A stretch of DNA of 64,000 bases from Bacillota bacterium (GCA_017889635.1 JAGGAC010000006.1:114810-178809), one strand, 5' to 3'. Counted from the first letter of the stretch, positions 53,726 to 62,762 are shown. Numbers and translations are program-made. Notes: generated by a model not told the origin, from the letters alone.

Positions 53726-53816
53726 TTGAACCTCCATAAATTATATTATACAGGAATTATTTTACAGTATATAGAATTACTATTAATTACCATTATATTC
53801 CTGCAGGAGAATTGAT

Positions 53817-54029
53817 ATGCTTAAAAATAAATTGAAACAGATACGATTAAAGTATGCGGTTAAGCAAGGTCATGATGTACCGCAAACAGAATTTGCTGAA
53901 TTTTTAGGGGTGAAATTGTCACAATATAATCGATATGAGATGCAAAAACAACAGCCCGAAATAGAAACTGCTTTTCGAATATCCCGCAAATTAGGATGTA
54001 AAGTTGACGACTTATTTGACTATGAATAG
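53817..54029 (+). CDS. XRE-family transcriptional regulator
   Basis: The 70-residue helix-turn-helix protein (PQTEFAEFLGVKLSQYNRYE) lies divergent to the secreted-protein gene and upstream of the FtsK-like operon. GCAGGAG precedes the ATG. It probably controls one or both. Confidence 0.85.
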   Translation: MLKNKLKQIRLKYAVKQGHDVPQTEFAEFLGVKLSQYNRYEMQKQQPEIETAFRISRKLGCKVDDLFDYE

Positions 54030-54124
54030 GTCGGTTTTTTTATGCTTATTATTCCCTAGGACATACATCATTTATACTCTTAAGCCATAAATATATACCA
54101 AAGAATTGAAGGAGGTATATATTT

Positions 54125-54319
54125 ATGGCTCAACAAATTACTATCAAAATTCCTGATGCGGTTCACGCTTATTTAATGCGGACCGGTGACCCAGAGGAGC
54201 ATTTGGTGACGTTGGTAACTCAGGATATGCTAATGAATAACGCGCGGAATTTTATGGGCATCGACGAGCCAAAACGCCGCCGCCGGAGCGTAAACAATGC
54301 GGTAGGTGATGACGAATGA
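54125..54319 (+). CDS. Small hypothetical protein, first gene of FtsK-like operon
   Basis: The 64-residue protein has an N-terminal beta strand and helix (QQITIKIPDAVHAYLMRTGD) and a basic RRRR cluster. The style recalls ribbon-helix-helix proteins. GAAGGAGG precedes it. It overlaps the ATPase gene by four bases. Confidence 0.6.
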   Translation: MAQQITIKIPDAVHAYLMRTGDPEEHLVTLVTQDMLMNNARNFMGIDEPKRRRRSVNNAVGDDE

Positions 54320-55452
54320 GCGAATCAAGTCTCCTACAACCACTATTCAACAGAGCTAAAAAGAAACTTGCACAGGCGCTAGGACGGGAAACTCCATTGA
54401 TTGTTCGTGAAGTAATCGAAGCATTATGGGATGAAAACCGGAGGCCGTTGATTCAAAAGGAAACGAAAACAGAGGCAGGGTGGGACTTTGTTATTACTCT
54501 GCCTCCGTCCCTCTCTCACCAGGATTTTATAAAGAAGATAGATTACTTTAAGGACCATACTGGGATTGATAACGTCGAAATTAAGCGCCAAGGGAAAGGA
54601 ATATTACTCCGGTTTATTGAGGATACATTACAAGATTATTATTCGTTTGACTGGCATTATCAGCTAAAAGGTACACTTCCAATCCCGATTGGGTATTCTC
54701 ACCAAGGATTAGTTACTGTAGATCTTGCTGATATACCACATGTACTTGTAGCAGGAACGACTGGCGGCGGTAAAAGCAATATGCTGCATGTTTGGATTAA
54801 CTCACTACTCAACTTGCCAGACCCACCCTTAATGGTAGTTATCGATTTAAAAATGTCTGAGTTTGCATACCTTAAAAATCATTTGGCATTAATTGTTGAT
54901 GCTGACAATGCCAGGAATATGCTTGCAAGTATGGTCAGAGAAATGCGCCGCCGCCAAGAGCGATTCATGCAAACACTGACGGTCAACATCAAAAAGTATA
55001 ATGGTCACTATCCGAATGAACCTATGCGGCATGTTGTTTGTGTCATTGACGAATTAGGCGAGTTAGGCGATAAACGAGCGCTTGGGCATTTAGATAGTTT
55101 GCTCCGGTTATCTCGGTCGGCGGGATTTTGCATGGTGCTGGCTACGCAAAGACCTAGCAGCACATTTCTTGCTGAAAAAAGTTTTGGTGACTTGAAGGCT
55201 AATTTGCGCGGACGGCTAGCACTGGGTGTAACCGATACCATCAATAGTAAGATAATTTTAGATGATACAAGGGCCGCAAATATGGCTGATTTACCTGGTC
55301 GGGCAATGTGGAAATTAGGAAATAAGTTTACTGAGATACAAACCCCTTACCTAGATCCCGAATCATCCGAAGTAAGACGGCGTTTAGCTGTAATGCCGGG
55401 GCAGGTGATAATCGATGAATCACCAACAGCTCTCCCGTTCCAGGGATTTTGA
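54316..55452 (+). CDS. FtsK/SpoIIIE-like DNA translocase (ConQ/YdcQ type)
   Basis: The 378-residue ATPase has Walker A AGTTGGGKSNML near residue 150 and Walker B VVCVIDELGEL. It also has the FtsK phrases DLKMSEFAYL, SRSAGFCMVLATQRPSST and ANLRGRLALGVTD. It lacks membrane helices and the gamma domain, like coupling ATPases of integrative conjugative elements and TraB-like translocases. In a phage this is unusual. It overlaps the next gene by 38 bases. Confidence 0.9.
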   Translation: MSESSLLQPLFNRAKKKLAQALGRETPLIVREVIEALWDENRRPLIQKETKTEAGWDFVITLPPSLSHQDFIKKIDYFKDHTGIDNVEIKRQGKGILLRFIEDTLQDYYSFDWHYQLKGTLPIPIGYSHQGLVTVDLADIPHVLVAGTTGGGKSNMLHVWINSLLNLPDPPLMVVIDLKMSEFAYLKNHLALIVDADNARNMLASMVREMRRRQERFMQTLTVNIKKYNGHYPNEPMRHVVCVIDELGELGDKRALGHLDSLLRLSRSAGFCMVLATQRPSSTFLAEKSFGDLKANLRGRLALGVTDTINSKIILDDTRAANMADLPGRAMWKLGNKFTEIQTPYLDPESSEVRRRLAVMPGQVIIDESPTALPFQGF

Positions 55453-55957
55453 GATTGTTAAGACGCTGGAGTCCTGGAGAGCGCTATCGACAAGGCAAAT
55501 ACAAGTAATGTTTTTCCCTTCATTGTTCCCCGCACAGCGACGAATGTCAATTTTAGCTCAGCGAAAGAAAGTTAGTTTTATTCGACTATATGATAATCCT
55601 AGTTGGTATTTTGTAGGTAAAGAGCCAAAGGAGATAGAGCGATATATAACTTTAAATTGGATACGCCTCTGGCTGGTAAAGAATAAGAAGTCTTGGCAAG
55701 TTTACCAGGACTGGGTATATGACATAGAAAACTATGCCGCACAAGTTCGAGTATTTAATACATGGCAAGGTACATATCAGGAATTAAACATTGAGTATAA
55801 TCCCGCCGGCAAGTTTATAGATGAGGGTGAAAGTGCATGGAGTTTCGGGAGTGTAATAAAGGAAGAAAAAGAAAAGATTAAACGGCTTTTGGTGGCCGAA
55901 GTAAAGAAAAACGGTGTCCTATCCATGAGCGAAATCATGGAGGCGTTTACATTATGA
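55415..55957 (+). CDS. Replication-relaxation-like winged-helix protein
   Basis: The 180-residue protein begins with SRSRDFEIVKTLESWRALST and RQIQVMFFPSLFPAQRRMSI, the pattern of replication-relaxation (PF13814-type) winged-helix proteins found on plasmids and conjugative elements. The C-terminal part is not recognised. It overlaps the ATPase and membrane-protein genes. Confidence 0.72.
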   Translation: MNHQQLSRSRDFEIVKTLESWRALSTRQIQVMFFPSLFPAQRRMSILAQRKKVSFIRLYDNPSWYFVGKEPKEIERYITLNWIRLWLVKNKKSWQVYQDWVYDIENYAAQVRVFNTWQGTYQELNIEYNPAGKFIDEGESAWSFGSVIKEEKEKIKRLLVAEVKKNGVLSMSEIMEAFTL

Positions 55958-56238
55958 GAGTTGTTATTATGGTACTCACAGTGCTTTTGATTCCCAATAT
56001 TGTATTTGCAGGGCTCGCCTCCGTTATCGGCGAGACATTCGGCCCCAGCGGTCCAGCACACGCAGTAATTTGGCTAATAGGCTTGTCCGTTGGAAGATGG
56101 ATAATTAAAACGGTTATTAGTATTACCGGCGGTTCTGGTCAATGGATTGATATGATTGTGCGGTGCGCTGAGTGCGGAATTGTAATTGCGGCGGTCTACG
56201 GCCTGATGAATACTGCGTTTAACCTCTTAGGGTTGTAG
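55954..56238 (+). CDS. Small membrane protein with signal-like start (VirB2-like size)
   Basis: The 94-residue protein has an N-terminal signal-like segment (MRVVIMVLTVLLIPNIVFA) and two further hydrophobic helices (HAVIWLIGLSVGRWIIKTVI; CGIVIAAVYGLMNTAFNLLG), giving the general shape of VirB2/TrbC-type pilins or small coat proteins. No family is proven. It overlaps the previous gene by four bases. Confidence 0.6.
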   Translation: MRVVIMVLTVLLIPNIVFAGLASVIGETFGPSGPAHAVIWLIGLSVGRWIIKTVISITGGSGQWIDMIVRCAECGIVIAAVYGLMNTAFNLLGL

Positions 56239-56350
56239 GTTTTGCTGTATGTTTGCCTGTAGGCACCGTTGTATATGAGATATACAGATAATGCCGCTGA
56301 AAGCAAGGATAAACCTGCAAACCGCTAAATGAAAGGGGGGTTATAATGGG

Positions 56351-56716
56351 GTGCATAGAGTTGTCCTACTGACGATTCTTTTTCTGATGATTTTTTCGGC
56401 GGTTGGAAATTGTTTGCAAAACCCTGTTGATGTGGCAAATGATACTATCAAAAAGAATATTAATACTGCGACTGATGATGCTATTTCCGATTTCAAGTTA
56501 TCAATGCATGACACTTGGATAAAAATTAAGGTTGGAATTAAGTCGGTTTTAGAATTTGTTTTAGAAGTTGTTACGGTGTTGGCAGTGGGATGGACGTTTA
56601 GTTTTTTGGTCGATAAGCGCACAGCAAAAATGATAAAGCTGGTTGTGGTGCTGTGCGGATTTACTGAGTTAATAAAATTGTTAGCACGATTTATTGGGGT
56701 AGTTGAGGGTAGTTAG
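56351..56716 (+). CDS. Small membrane protein of the FtsK-like operon
   Basis: The 121-residue protein starts at GTG 56351 with a signal-like helix (VVLLTILFLMIFSAVGNCL), a charged middle and two C-terminal hydrophobic segments (VLEFVLEVVTVLAVGWTFSF; KLVVVLCGFTELIKLLA). GAAAGGGGGG lies upstream. Unknown function. Confidence 0.6.
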   Translation: MHRVVLLTILFLMIFSAVGNCLQNPVDVANDTIKKNINTATDDAISDFKLSMHDTWIKIKVGIKSVLEFVLEVVTVLAVGWTFSFLVDKRTAKMIKLVVVLCGFTELIKLLARFIGVVEGS

Positions 56717-56818
56717 TTATACAAACATAATGCCAAATATTTGTAATTTTTTGCTATAAAATGGTAGACCAGTTACCCAATATATGTTAAAATAAGAACA
56801 TAAGTTCGAACTGAATAT

Positions 56819-56895
56819 TTAGCAAACTTACCGAAAGGTAAGGACGCAAAGCCATGGGTCTAAGGGTGTAATGTCTAAGACTGCCAGGTTGCTGA
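56819..56895 (+). ncRNA. Cyclic-di-GMP-I (GEMM-I) riboswitch aptamer
   Basis: The aptamer contains AGCAAAC, P2 stem CTTACC/GGTAAG closed by a GAAA tetraloop (56827-56842), the invariant GGACGCAAAGCC (56842-56853), a P3 stem (GTCT/AGAC) and the closing GCCAGGTTGCT that pairs with AGCA. Order and spacing match GEMM-I. It is inside the prophage, 0.6 kb from attR. Confidence 0.9.
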
Positions 56896-56914
56896 TTCGA
56901 TTATGAATTGTTTG

Positions 56915-56945
56915 CGCTGGTCTTTGATCGGCGTTTTATTTTTAT
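56915..56945 (+). terminator. Riboswitch expression-platform terminator
   Basis: The 8-bp stem CGCTGGTC/GATCGGCG with G-U pairs and TTT loop is followed by TTTTATTTTTA. A strong ribosome binding site (GGAGGAGG) and 5-codon ORF (MIEGP, 56971-56988) follow. Confidence 0.7.
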
Positions 56946-57075
56946 CCCTAAAAATGGAGGAGGTTTTGGCATGATTGAAGGTCCGTAGATAATCCAATCC
57001 CTGCAAGGCTGCTCAAATTAGCAATAGATATTATCATACTTTTTAATTTTCATGGATGAAAAGGAGAGAGATACG

Positions 57076-57273
57076 ATGACTAATGCTGATATCGGAAAAA
57101 ATATTAAGGCCGCTCGAATACAACAGGGATTGTCGCAAGAATTTATTTGTACAGTACTAGGTAAGTCAAAAGGCTGGCTATCCCGGCGGGAGAATGGGCA
57201 GACCAATATCAGCGCATATGATTTTTGTCTTATTACTACTGTCCTGAATGAACCAATAGACGCATTTTTTTGA
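57076..57273 (+). CDS. XRE-family regulator downstream of the c-di-GMP riboswitch
   Basis: The 65-residue helix-turn-helix protein (IQQGLSQEFICTVLGKSKGW; LSRRENGQTNISAYDF) starts at ATG 57076 after AAAGGAGAG; ATG 57052 is a longer alternative. It is the last prophage gene. It lies in the same direction as the riboswitch and so is its most likely target. Confidence 0.8.
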   Translation: MTNADIGKNIKAARIQQGLSQEFICTVLGKSKGWLSRRENGQTNISAYDFCLITTVLNEPIDAFF

Positions 57274-57281
57274 TTAAGCAT

Positions 57282-57317
57282 AACCGGATTAGAAAGGGCT
57301 GTCTTTCTAATCCGGTT
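57282..57317 (+). terminator. Strong hairpin at the prophage right end
   Basis: A perfect 15-bp stem (57282-57296 with 57303-57317, AACCGGATTAGAAAG/CTTTCTAATCCGGTT) and a 6-base loop. The following T run is short, so it may be a terminator or structural element. Confidence 0.65.
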
Positions 57318-57430
57318 TCTAATCTTCTAATCTGGTTCTGAGTGTTTTCGAGTTTTCTTGAGTGGTTGAATACTGTATTTTTTTAGGGTAGCGAAGTGTT
57401 AAGTTGCTTGCTGTGGAAGGCTCAGGACAG

Positions 57431-57478
57431 ATGGCATTCAAGAGGTCAGCGGTTCGATCCCGCTTATCTCCACCAGTA
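57431..57478. repeat. attR core (48-bp direct repeat of tRNA-Ala 3' part)
   Basis: Identical to 12113-12160. No 5' tRNA half precedes it, so it is not a tRNA gene. It marks the right prophage boundary. Confidence 0.96.
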
Positions 57479-58402
57479 TGTAGTATTGTCCGTTAAATTG
57501 TCCCCTAGATACAGTAAAATTAGTAGGAATGCGAAAAAGAAGAATATCTATAACAAGAAAGGAGATGCTGCGAGGCTTAGGTTTGGTAGTATCTCATTTT
57601 TTGTTGGCGAAACATTAGTTGTACAAGGGCAGGTTTATGCATAATCTTTTGTAACTTTTGACGTTAAGTTTGAAGAGCATGGATATATGTATCCTGCTGT
57701 AAAAGATTTGCGGGAGTGACCTAATTTTGCCGAAATAGCGGCTAGCTCAACCAGGTTGCTCTCACTGAATTCAAGTGTGCCTACCCGATAAGCCGGTTCC
57801 AAGTGAAAAAGAATTTAAAGACTATATAAAGTCCCGATGGGATAAAGACAAGCATATTATTTACCTGCTAGATCGTTCGACGTGCGCTTATAGGATACAC
57901 AATTACAGCAGGCGAAACGGACGGTTGCATAGATTATAAGTTGTACGCTTAAGTATACGGACGAAGAATTTATTTGTGTCGCGCGATAGTAATTCAGTGC
58001 TGTTGAGAATATTTGTAAAAAATTAAAATAGTGTTTTATGTAAAGCAATATTAAATTGATTTGGTCAATGTATGTCCGATGTTTTTAGTATATAATTTAA
58101 ACTTAAGTTATTTAAGAAATATTTATCCGATGAATAACCCGTTCTAATACTCCATTCTCTACAGGTTGGAATAAAGAACGGCTAATGTCCTGGCTAATTC
58201 GACTAAAATTCAGTGGGGTTAAAACCCCACCTGAATTAAGTCTCATTTATTGCAATATAAGAACGGCAATGTATAGTACGAATTTTTAACTTATTAAGGC
58301 AGCGTACTGCGTAGTATATGGTGCTGTCGTCTAGAAGGCTATGCCGAAGCACAGTATTTAATAGATGTAAATAAGAAGTTGAACAGAAAATGGAGTGTGA
58401 GT
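57479..58402. other. Chromosomal gap without a recognisable intact gene
   Basis: This 0.9 kb contains only short open frames. One (about 57776-57940) would read PDKPVPSEKEFKDYIKSRWD and looks like a broken gene remnant that I cannot assign. A hairpin with GTGGGGTT-type arms is at 58207-58237. One copy of a 77-bp repeat is at 58033-58109. Confidence 0.5.
58033..58109 (+). repeat. 77-bp imperfect direct repeat, copy 1
   Basis: Aligns without gaps to 60514-60590 with about 59 of 77 positions identical. It begins GTTTTATGTAAAG and contains TATATAATTT near its end. Confidence 0.7.
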
Positions 58403-60316
58403 ATGTTAATAATGAAAAAAAAATATTTGTTTCTACGGAGCACAATCTTATTCATCTTATGCAGTAGTATGTTGTTTGGCACGGCAGCGGCCGAACCTCA
58501 CTCCGCAGAAAATACAAAGGTTCCGCTGCGAAGCGAAATATCCGACCAATACAAATGGCATTTGAATGATATTTATGCCAGCAACGATTTGTGGCAAAGT
58601 GATTTTGATAAACTTAAGGCAGAGCTTCCGCGAATTGCTGGTTATAAAGGTAAGTTGGGGAATTCAGCACAGAATTTGCTGCAAGGCTTGAAGCTGCGGG
58701 ATGAAATTTATCGTGTGATGATTAAATTGGCTGCATATGCTCAAATGCACCGCGATGAAAATACCGCGGATGCTAAGTATCAGGTGCTTGCAGGGAAAGC
58801 GGAGTCTTTGGCGGTCGAAGTCGCAGCAGCTACTTCATTTGTTCAACCTGAAATTTTGGCATTGCCTGATAAAAAACTGGCCCAGTTTCGTCAAACAGAA
58901 GCTGGCTTGAAGGAGTACGCCTTTTACTTTGATGATTTGGTCCGGCAGAAAAAGCATGTATTATCACCGGAAGAGGAAGGGTTGCTTGCCCGCTCTGCTG
59001 AAGCAACTCAAGTAGGGGAAAATGCCTTTGATATGCTGGTTCATGCTGATATCCGTTTCCCTGAAATTACTGATGAAAAAGGTCAGAAAGTCCAGCTCAG
59101 TGAGGGACGTTACTTTACCTATGTTACCTCACCTGACCGCAATGTCAGAAAAAGAGCTTACCACGGCTTATTTGGCACATATAATCAGTATCGTAATACT
59201 TTAGCTGCCACATTGGGCGGAACGGTAAAAAAGAATATTTTTTATGCTAAGGTTCATAAATATGATTCTGCCTTAGCAGCGGCCATTGAAGGTGATAATG
59301 TGCCGATGAAAGTCTATGATAATCTTATTACCACTGTGCACAACAATCTTGAGCCGCTGCACCGTTATGTCATGCTCAAGAAGAAAGCGCTGGGATTGAG
59401 CGATATCCATATGTACGACCTTTATACCCCGATTGTACATAATGTCAAGCTAGAATATGAGTATAAAGACGGTGTTAAGCTTGTTGAAACTGCGTTAGCT
59501 CCGCTTGGACCGGAATATTGTTCTATCCTGGACAAAGGCTTAACTTCGGGCTGGGTCGATGTTTATGAGAATAAAGGAAAGCAAACTGGGGCCTATTCAT
59601 CTGGCACATACGGTGTTCATCCGTTTGTACTCTTAAACTACCACAACCGTTATGACGATGTGTCCACCATTGCTCATGAAATGGGCCACGCCATGCACAG
59701 TTACTATAGTCAATCCAACCGGCCATTCGCGACTGCTCAATATAGTATTTTTTGCGCGGAGGTAGCATCAACGACAAATGAAGTGCTGCTTATTGATCAT
59801 ATGCTGAAAACGACTACCGACAAAAAGGTTCGGCTTTATTTGTTAAACCAGTATTTAGAGGCAATACGAACCACTGTTTACCGCCAGGCCTTATTTGCCG
59901 AGTTCGAAAAAATAATTTATGCCAAGTCTGAAAAGGGAGAAACACTTACTGCTGATATGCTGGACGCAACTTGGCATGAGCTCAATGTAAAATATTATGG
60001 TCCGGAAATTGTTGTTGATAAAGAAAGTGATATCGAATGGGCGCGTATCCCTCATTTATATAGGGACTTCTATGTATACCAATATGTGACCGGCTATTCG
60101 GCAGCAACTACGCTGGCAGAAAAGATCCAGACTGAAGGAGCGGTGGCGCAAAAGCGTTACATTAACTATCTCAAAAGCGGAGGCTCGGATTATTCACTGA
60201 ACCTTCTCAAACAAGCCGGAGTTGATATGTCTTCCGCAAAACCACTTGAAGTGACGCTGCAAAAGTTTTCGCTGTTGCTGGATGAATTAGAAAAAACCTT
60301 AAATGAATCGCGATAG
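58403..60316 (+). CDS. Secreted M3-family oligoendopeptidase (PepF-like)
   Basis: This zinc metallopeptidase has about 637 residues. A signal peptide (MKKKYLFLRSTILFILCSS) is followed by the M3 helical domain. The active site is STIAHEMGHAMHSYYS near residue 425, with a downstream Glu as third ligand (CAEVASTTNEV). The family is usually cytosolic; a clear signal peptide indicates export, as for some PepF relatives. ATG 58403 follows GGAGTGTGAG. A terminator follows. Confidence 0.93.
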   Translation: MLIMKKKYLFLRSTILFILCSSMLFGTAAAEPHSAENTKVPLRSEISDQYKWHLNDIYASNDLWQSDFDKLKAELPRIAGYKGKLGNSAQNLLQGLKLRDEIYRVMIKLAAYAQMHRDENTADAKYQVLAGKAESLAVEVAAATSFVQPEILALPDKKLAQFRQTEAGLKEYAFYFDDLVRQKKHVLSPEEEGLLARSAEATQVGENAFDMLVHADIRFPEITDEKGQKVQLSEGRYFTYVTSPDRNVRKRAYHGLFGTYNQYRNTLAATLGGTVKKNIFYAKVHKYDSALAAAIEGDNVPMKVYDNLITTVHNNLEPLHRYVMLKKKALGLSDIHMYDLYTPIVHNVKLEYEYKDGVKLVETALAPLGPEYCSILDKGLTSGWVDVYENKGKQTGAYSSGTYGVHPFVLLNYHNRYDDVSTIAHEMGHAMHSYYSQSNRPFATAQYSIFCAEVASTTNEVLLIDHMLKTTTDKKVRLYLLNQYLEAIRTTVYRQALFAEFEKIIYAKSEKGETLTADMLDATWHELNVKYYGPEIVVDKESDIEWARIPHLYRDFYVYQYVTGYSAATTLAEKIQTEGAVAQKRYINYLKSGGSDYSLNLLKQAGVDMSSAKPLEVTLQKFSLLLDELEKTLNESR

Positions 60317-60410
60317 CGCTTGTTAATAAAATGAACAACGGTAGACTTCTTAGTGACGGGATTGCCAATCAATGAAGTTGAGAAGTTAAAACAGGCTATA
60401 TAAAAGTAAA

Positions 60411-60460
60411 TACAAAAGCTCCAGGAACTAACTAGTTTCCGGAGCTTTTGTATTTTTATG
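60411..60460 (+). terminator. Intrinsic terminator after the oligoendopeptidase gene
   Basis: A long stem TACAAAAGCTCC/GGAGCTTTTGTA, with a mostly paired inner part (GGAAC/GTTTCC), is followed by TTTTTA. Confidence 0.88.
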
Positions 60461-60513
60461 CTGCACGGCGGCATTTCAGTATTAATGAAATAATTTGGGA
60501 AAAATTTGAACAA

Positions 60514-60590
60514 TGTTTTATGTAAAGTGATATTGGGCTGGTTTGGTTAATGTATATCAGAGATTGTTGACATATAATTTGAACTTGAGT
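60514..60590 (+). repeat. 77-bp imperfect direct repeat, copy 2
   Basis: Gap-free partner of 58033-58109. It lies about 60 bases before the FtsH-like fragment gene. The conserved end is ATATAATTTGAACTTGAGTT. Confidence 0.7.
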
Positions 60591-60647
60591 TTATAGCCGG
60601 GGGCGTGAAATGTAAAATCATTGATAATAAGAAGAAGGAGCTTTATT

Positions 60648-61094
60648 TTGAATAAAATATCGTTTAGTAGTGTATTTAATATTATTCGCAATTTAAGTTT
60701 CTGTTTTGTAGTACTGATTATTATTTTTATTCCAATATACTATTTTTATTTGACGTATACGGATAATAGGCAGGAAATTAGTTATACTCAGTTTTTAGAA
60801 CAAATTGATGAACAGCAAGTTGAACGAGTTACAATTGTTGATAATGAGATTTATGGTAATCTTAAGAATGGACAACGATTTTACACCATTGTCCCTGATG
60901 CTTCTGCTCTAATTAGCACTATGCAAGAGAATCAAATTGATATTAAGTTCGAAAACCAACAGAACTCACAACACAATATAATGCCTCCATGGTTTCTGGA
61001 CAAGTTATCAGATAAAATTAATTCTGATGTATTAACTGGTTCTGGTACAAAAAATCAAACAAAGATATCTCCATTTCATAGTTATGAAAAATGA
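60648..61094 (+). CDS. Orphan FtsH N-terminal (extracytoplasmic) domain protein
   Basis: The 148-residue protein starts at TTG 60648 after GAAGGAGC. It has one membrane helix (CFVVLIIIFIPIYYFYLTY) and the FtsH extracytoplasmic domain (ISYTQFLEQIDEQQVERVTI; LKNGQRFYTIVPDASALIS). The second helix, AAA and protease domains are absent, although the frame ends cleanly. It could be a regulator that mixes with FtsH hexamers, or a truncated paralogue. Confidence 0.75.
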   Translation: MNKISFSSVFNIIRNLSFCFVVLIIIFIPIYYFYLTYTDNRQEISYTQFLEQIDEQQVERVTIVDNEIYGNLKNGQRFYTIVPDASALISTMQENQIDIKFENQQNSQHNIMPPWFLDKLSDKINSDVLTGSGTKNQTKISPFHSYEK

Positions 61095-61600
61095 GGAAAA
61101 GGTTAAATCGCAGCCAAAGGAAATCACAAAGTTTGGATAGCTGCAGCAGTCGTTCATAACGGAAAGCGTTTCTGTACGAATTGATTCAGGAGTTCCTGCG
61201 CGAAAGGTTTTTTGCCGGACTGACGTTTACCCATGATCAGAACATCCGCAGGCATATTTTACACTATGTTATTCATGTTTACAGCAAGAAAGCCGATAGA
61301 ATCACAGAAGTTCTGGGGGACGAGAGCTCCGCCAATCATGATCTTGACCTGATTACGAATCATTAAGAAAGAGAACCATATTGGCTAAGCGGGGACACTT
61401 AAATGGCTGATTAATTTAGATTTAATATATTACTGGGGATCCTATATACACTTAGATCACAATACAGTAGAATCATGAACTTGTTGCACTACATAGCTAA
61501 ATTCACCCCCAAGCTGTTCGATGATCGGTTTGGGGGTGAATTTTTTATGGCCTTTTTATTCCATACTTGAAATTTTTGTCAAACAAGCCTATGATTAGAA
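61095..61600. other. Decayed region with short frames and one terminator-like palindrome
   Basis: A 61-residue open frame at 61181-61366 (FAGLTFTHDQNIRRHILHYV) has no identifiable start context and looks like a fragment, perhaps of a mobile element. A 12-bp stem, ATTCACCCCCAA/TTGGGGGTGAAT (61501-61541) followed by T6, is a good terminator. No intact gene is seen. Confidence 0.45.
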
Positions 61601-61603
61601 ACA

Positions 61604-61912
61604 GGTGGAAATCGATTATCAGGTCCAGCACTCGGCAGGCCAAAGAGGGACGCTGTTGTCGATAAGAAGCAAGAATACCAGGATACTTGTGAACGGGTCG
61701 AAGTAGAAAGAGCCTTTAGTCTGACAAAATGAAAATTTGGGATGGGGCTGATTCGTACTTATTTGGAAGAAACGTCAAAGACAGTTATTGCCCTATCCGT
61801 TTTAGCGTTGAACTAGCACAAAGTTTTTTGCGCCTTTATTGGCTTTGTTAAGAAGATACTTGATATTGCCCTTTTATCGGATGACCATGAAAATATGGCT
61901 TTCGTTCAGTAG
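61604..61912 (+). pseudogene. IS5-type transposase C-terminal remnant
   Basis: In one frame the DNA reads RLSGPALGRPKRDAVVDKK, then CERVEVERAFSLTK, stop, KFGMGLIRTYLEETSKTVIA, LSVLALN, stop. This is the C-terminal part of an IS5-family transposase with at least two in-frame stops and no N-terminal half. It marks an old insertion that has decayed. Confidence 0.75.
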
Positions 61913-61925
61913 ACATTAAGTAAAG

Positions 61926-62762
61926 CTAAGAAAGTTGGGCAAGATTTTTTAGCAGGTTAGCAGTAGAGGCCAATTCTTCCATTGAGGCGTTGATTTCTTG
62001 CAGGGCTGCTGCTTGTTGTTGCAAGGTATTATTTTCTTCGGTAATACCAGTGGCAACTTCGGCAATATGCTTTTGAATATTTTTGATAGTAGTTTCGATC
62101 TGTTTTATACTTTCAGTGCTGGAGGTAGAGAGCTTCCTAATCTCTTCCGCAACGACGCTAAAGCCCCTGCCGTGTTCCCCGGCCCTGGCTGCTTCAATGG
62201 CGGCGTTAAGACCAAGGAGATTAGTCTGTCCGGCCACAGATTGAATAAAACTAATAACACTATCGGTATTTTTCGTTTCGTCTTCAGTTTTATTGATGTT
62301 GGCTAAGCTTTGCGTGCTTTGGTCAGCAATATTCTGAACCCCGGCGGAAATATGCGTGATTGCTTGAGTTATTTGTTCTACTGCCAGCGAAAGATTTTCT
62401 GATATTTCGAAAAGTTCATTCTGTTTTTTTAGACTCCTGCCAATAGCTAGTCCGCCGATAACGGCTCCGGTTGAATCTTTTAGCGGAAGGCCTACAGCCC
62501 GGAAGGGGACGCCAAATACTTCTTTCGGCAGCAATACATTTACGGCTTTATTCTGCTGCATAGCTTGATATATCGGCTCGGTTTCCTGCAGGGCGTTGCC
62601 GACTTTTATGTTTAATGGCACTTCAGGGTGACCGACAAAGCCTAAAACATTTTTTCGGTCGGTAATCATTATGGCAACAGATTCGTTAAGTAATTGCTGA
62701 ATTAATGGAACGATAGCGTTAAAAGATTCTACCATGTTCGCCAAATTATCGGTCATACACAT
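61926..62762 (-). CDS. Soluble methyl-accepting chemotaxis-type signalling protein
   Basis: The 278-residue protein has an N-terminal PAS/GAF-like sensor part ([40 protein letters not shown]) without membrane helices. The MCP signalling hairpin follows ([38 protein letters not shown]). It is short for the family and lacks the HAMP domain. It probably senses a cytosolic ligand and passes the signal to CheA. Confidence 0.92.
   Translation of the reverse strand: MCMTDNLANMVESFNAIVPLIQQLLNESVAIMITDRKNVLGFVGHPEVPLNIKVGNALQETEPIYQAMQQNKAVNVLLPKEVFGVPFRAVGLPLKDSTGAVIGGLAIGRSLKKQNELFEISENLSLAVEQITQAITHISAGVQNIADQSTQSLANINKTEDETKNTDSVISFIQSVAGQTNLLGLNAAIEAARAGEHGRGFSVVAEEIRKLSTSSTESIKQIETTIKNIQKHIAEVATGITEENNTLQQQAAALQEINASMEELASTANLLKNLAQLS

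Noticed and set aside
57431..57478. Second tRNA-Ala gene
   Set aside because: Only the 3' part of the tRNA is present; there is no acceptor 5' strand or D-arm upstream, so it is attR, not a tRNA gene.
57396..57644. 82-codon open frame across attR
   Set aside because: It reads through the tRNA-derived core (RGQRFDPAYL-type translation of tRNA DNA) and has no ribosome binding site; the frame is an artefact of the attachment site.
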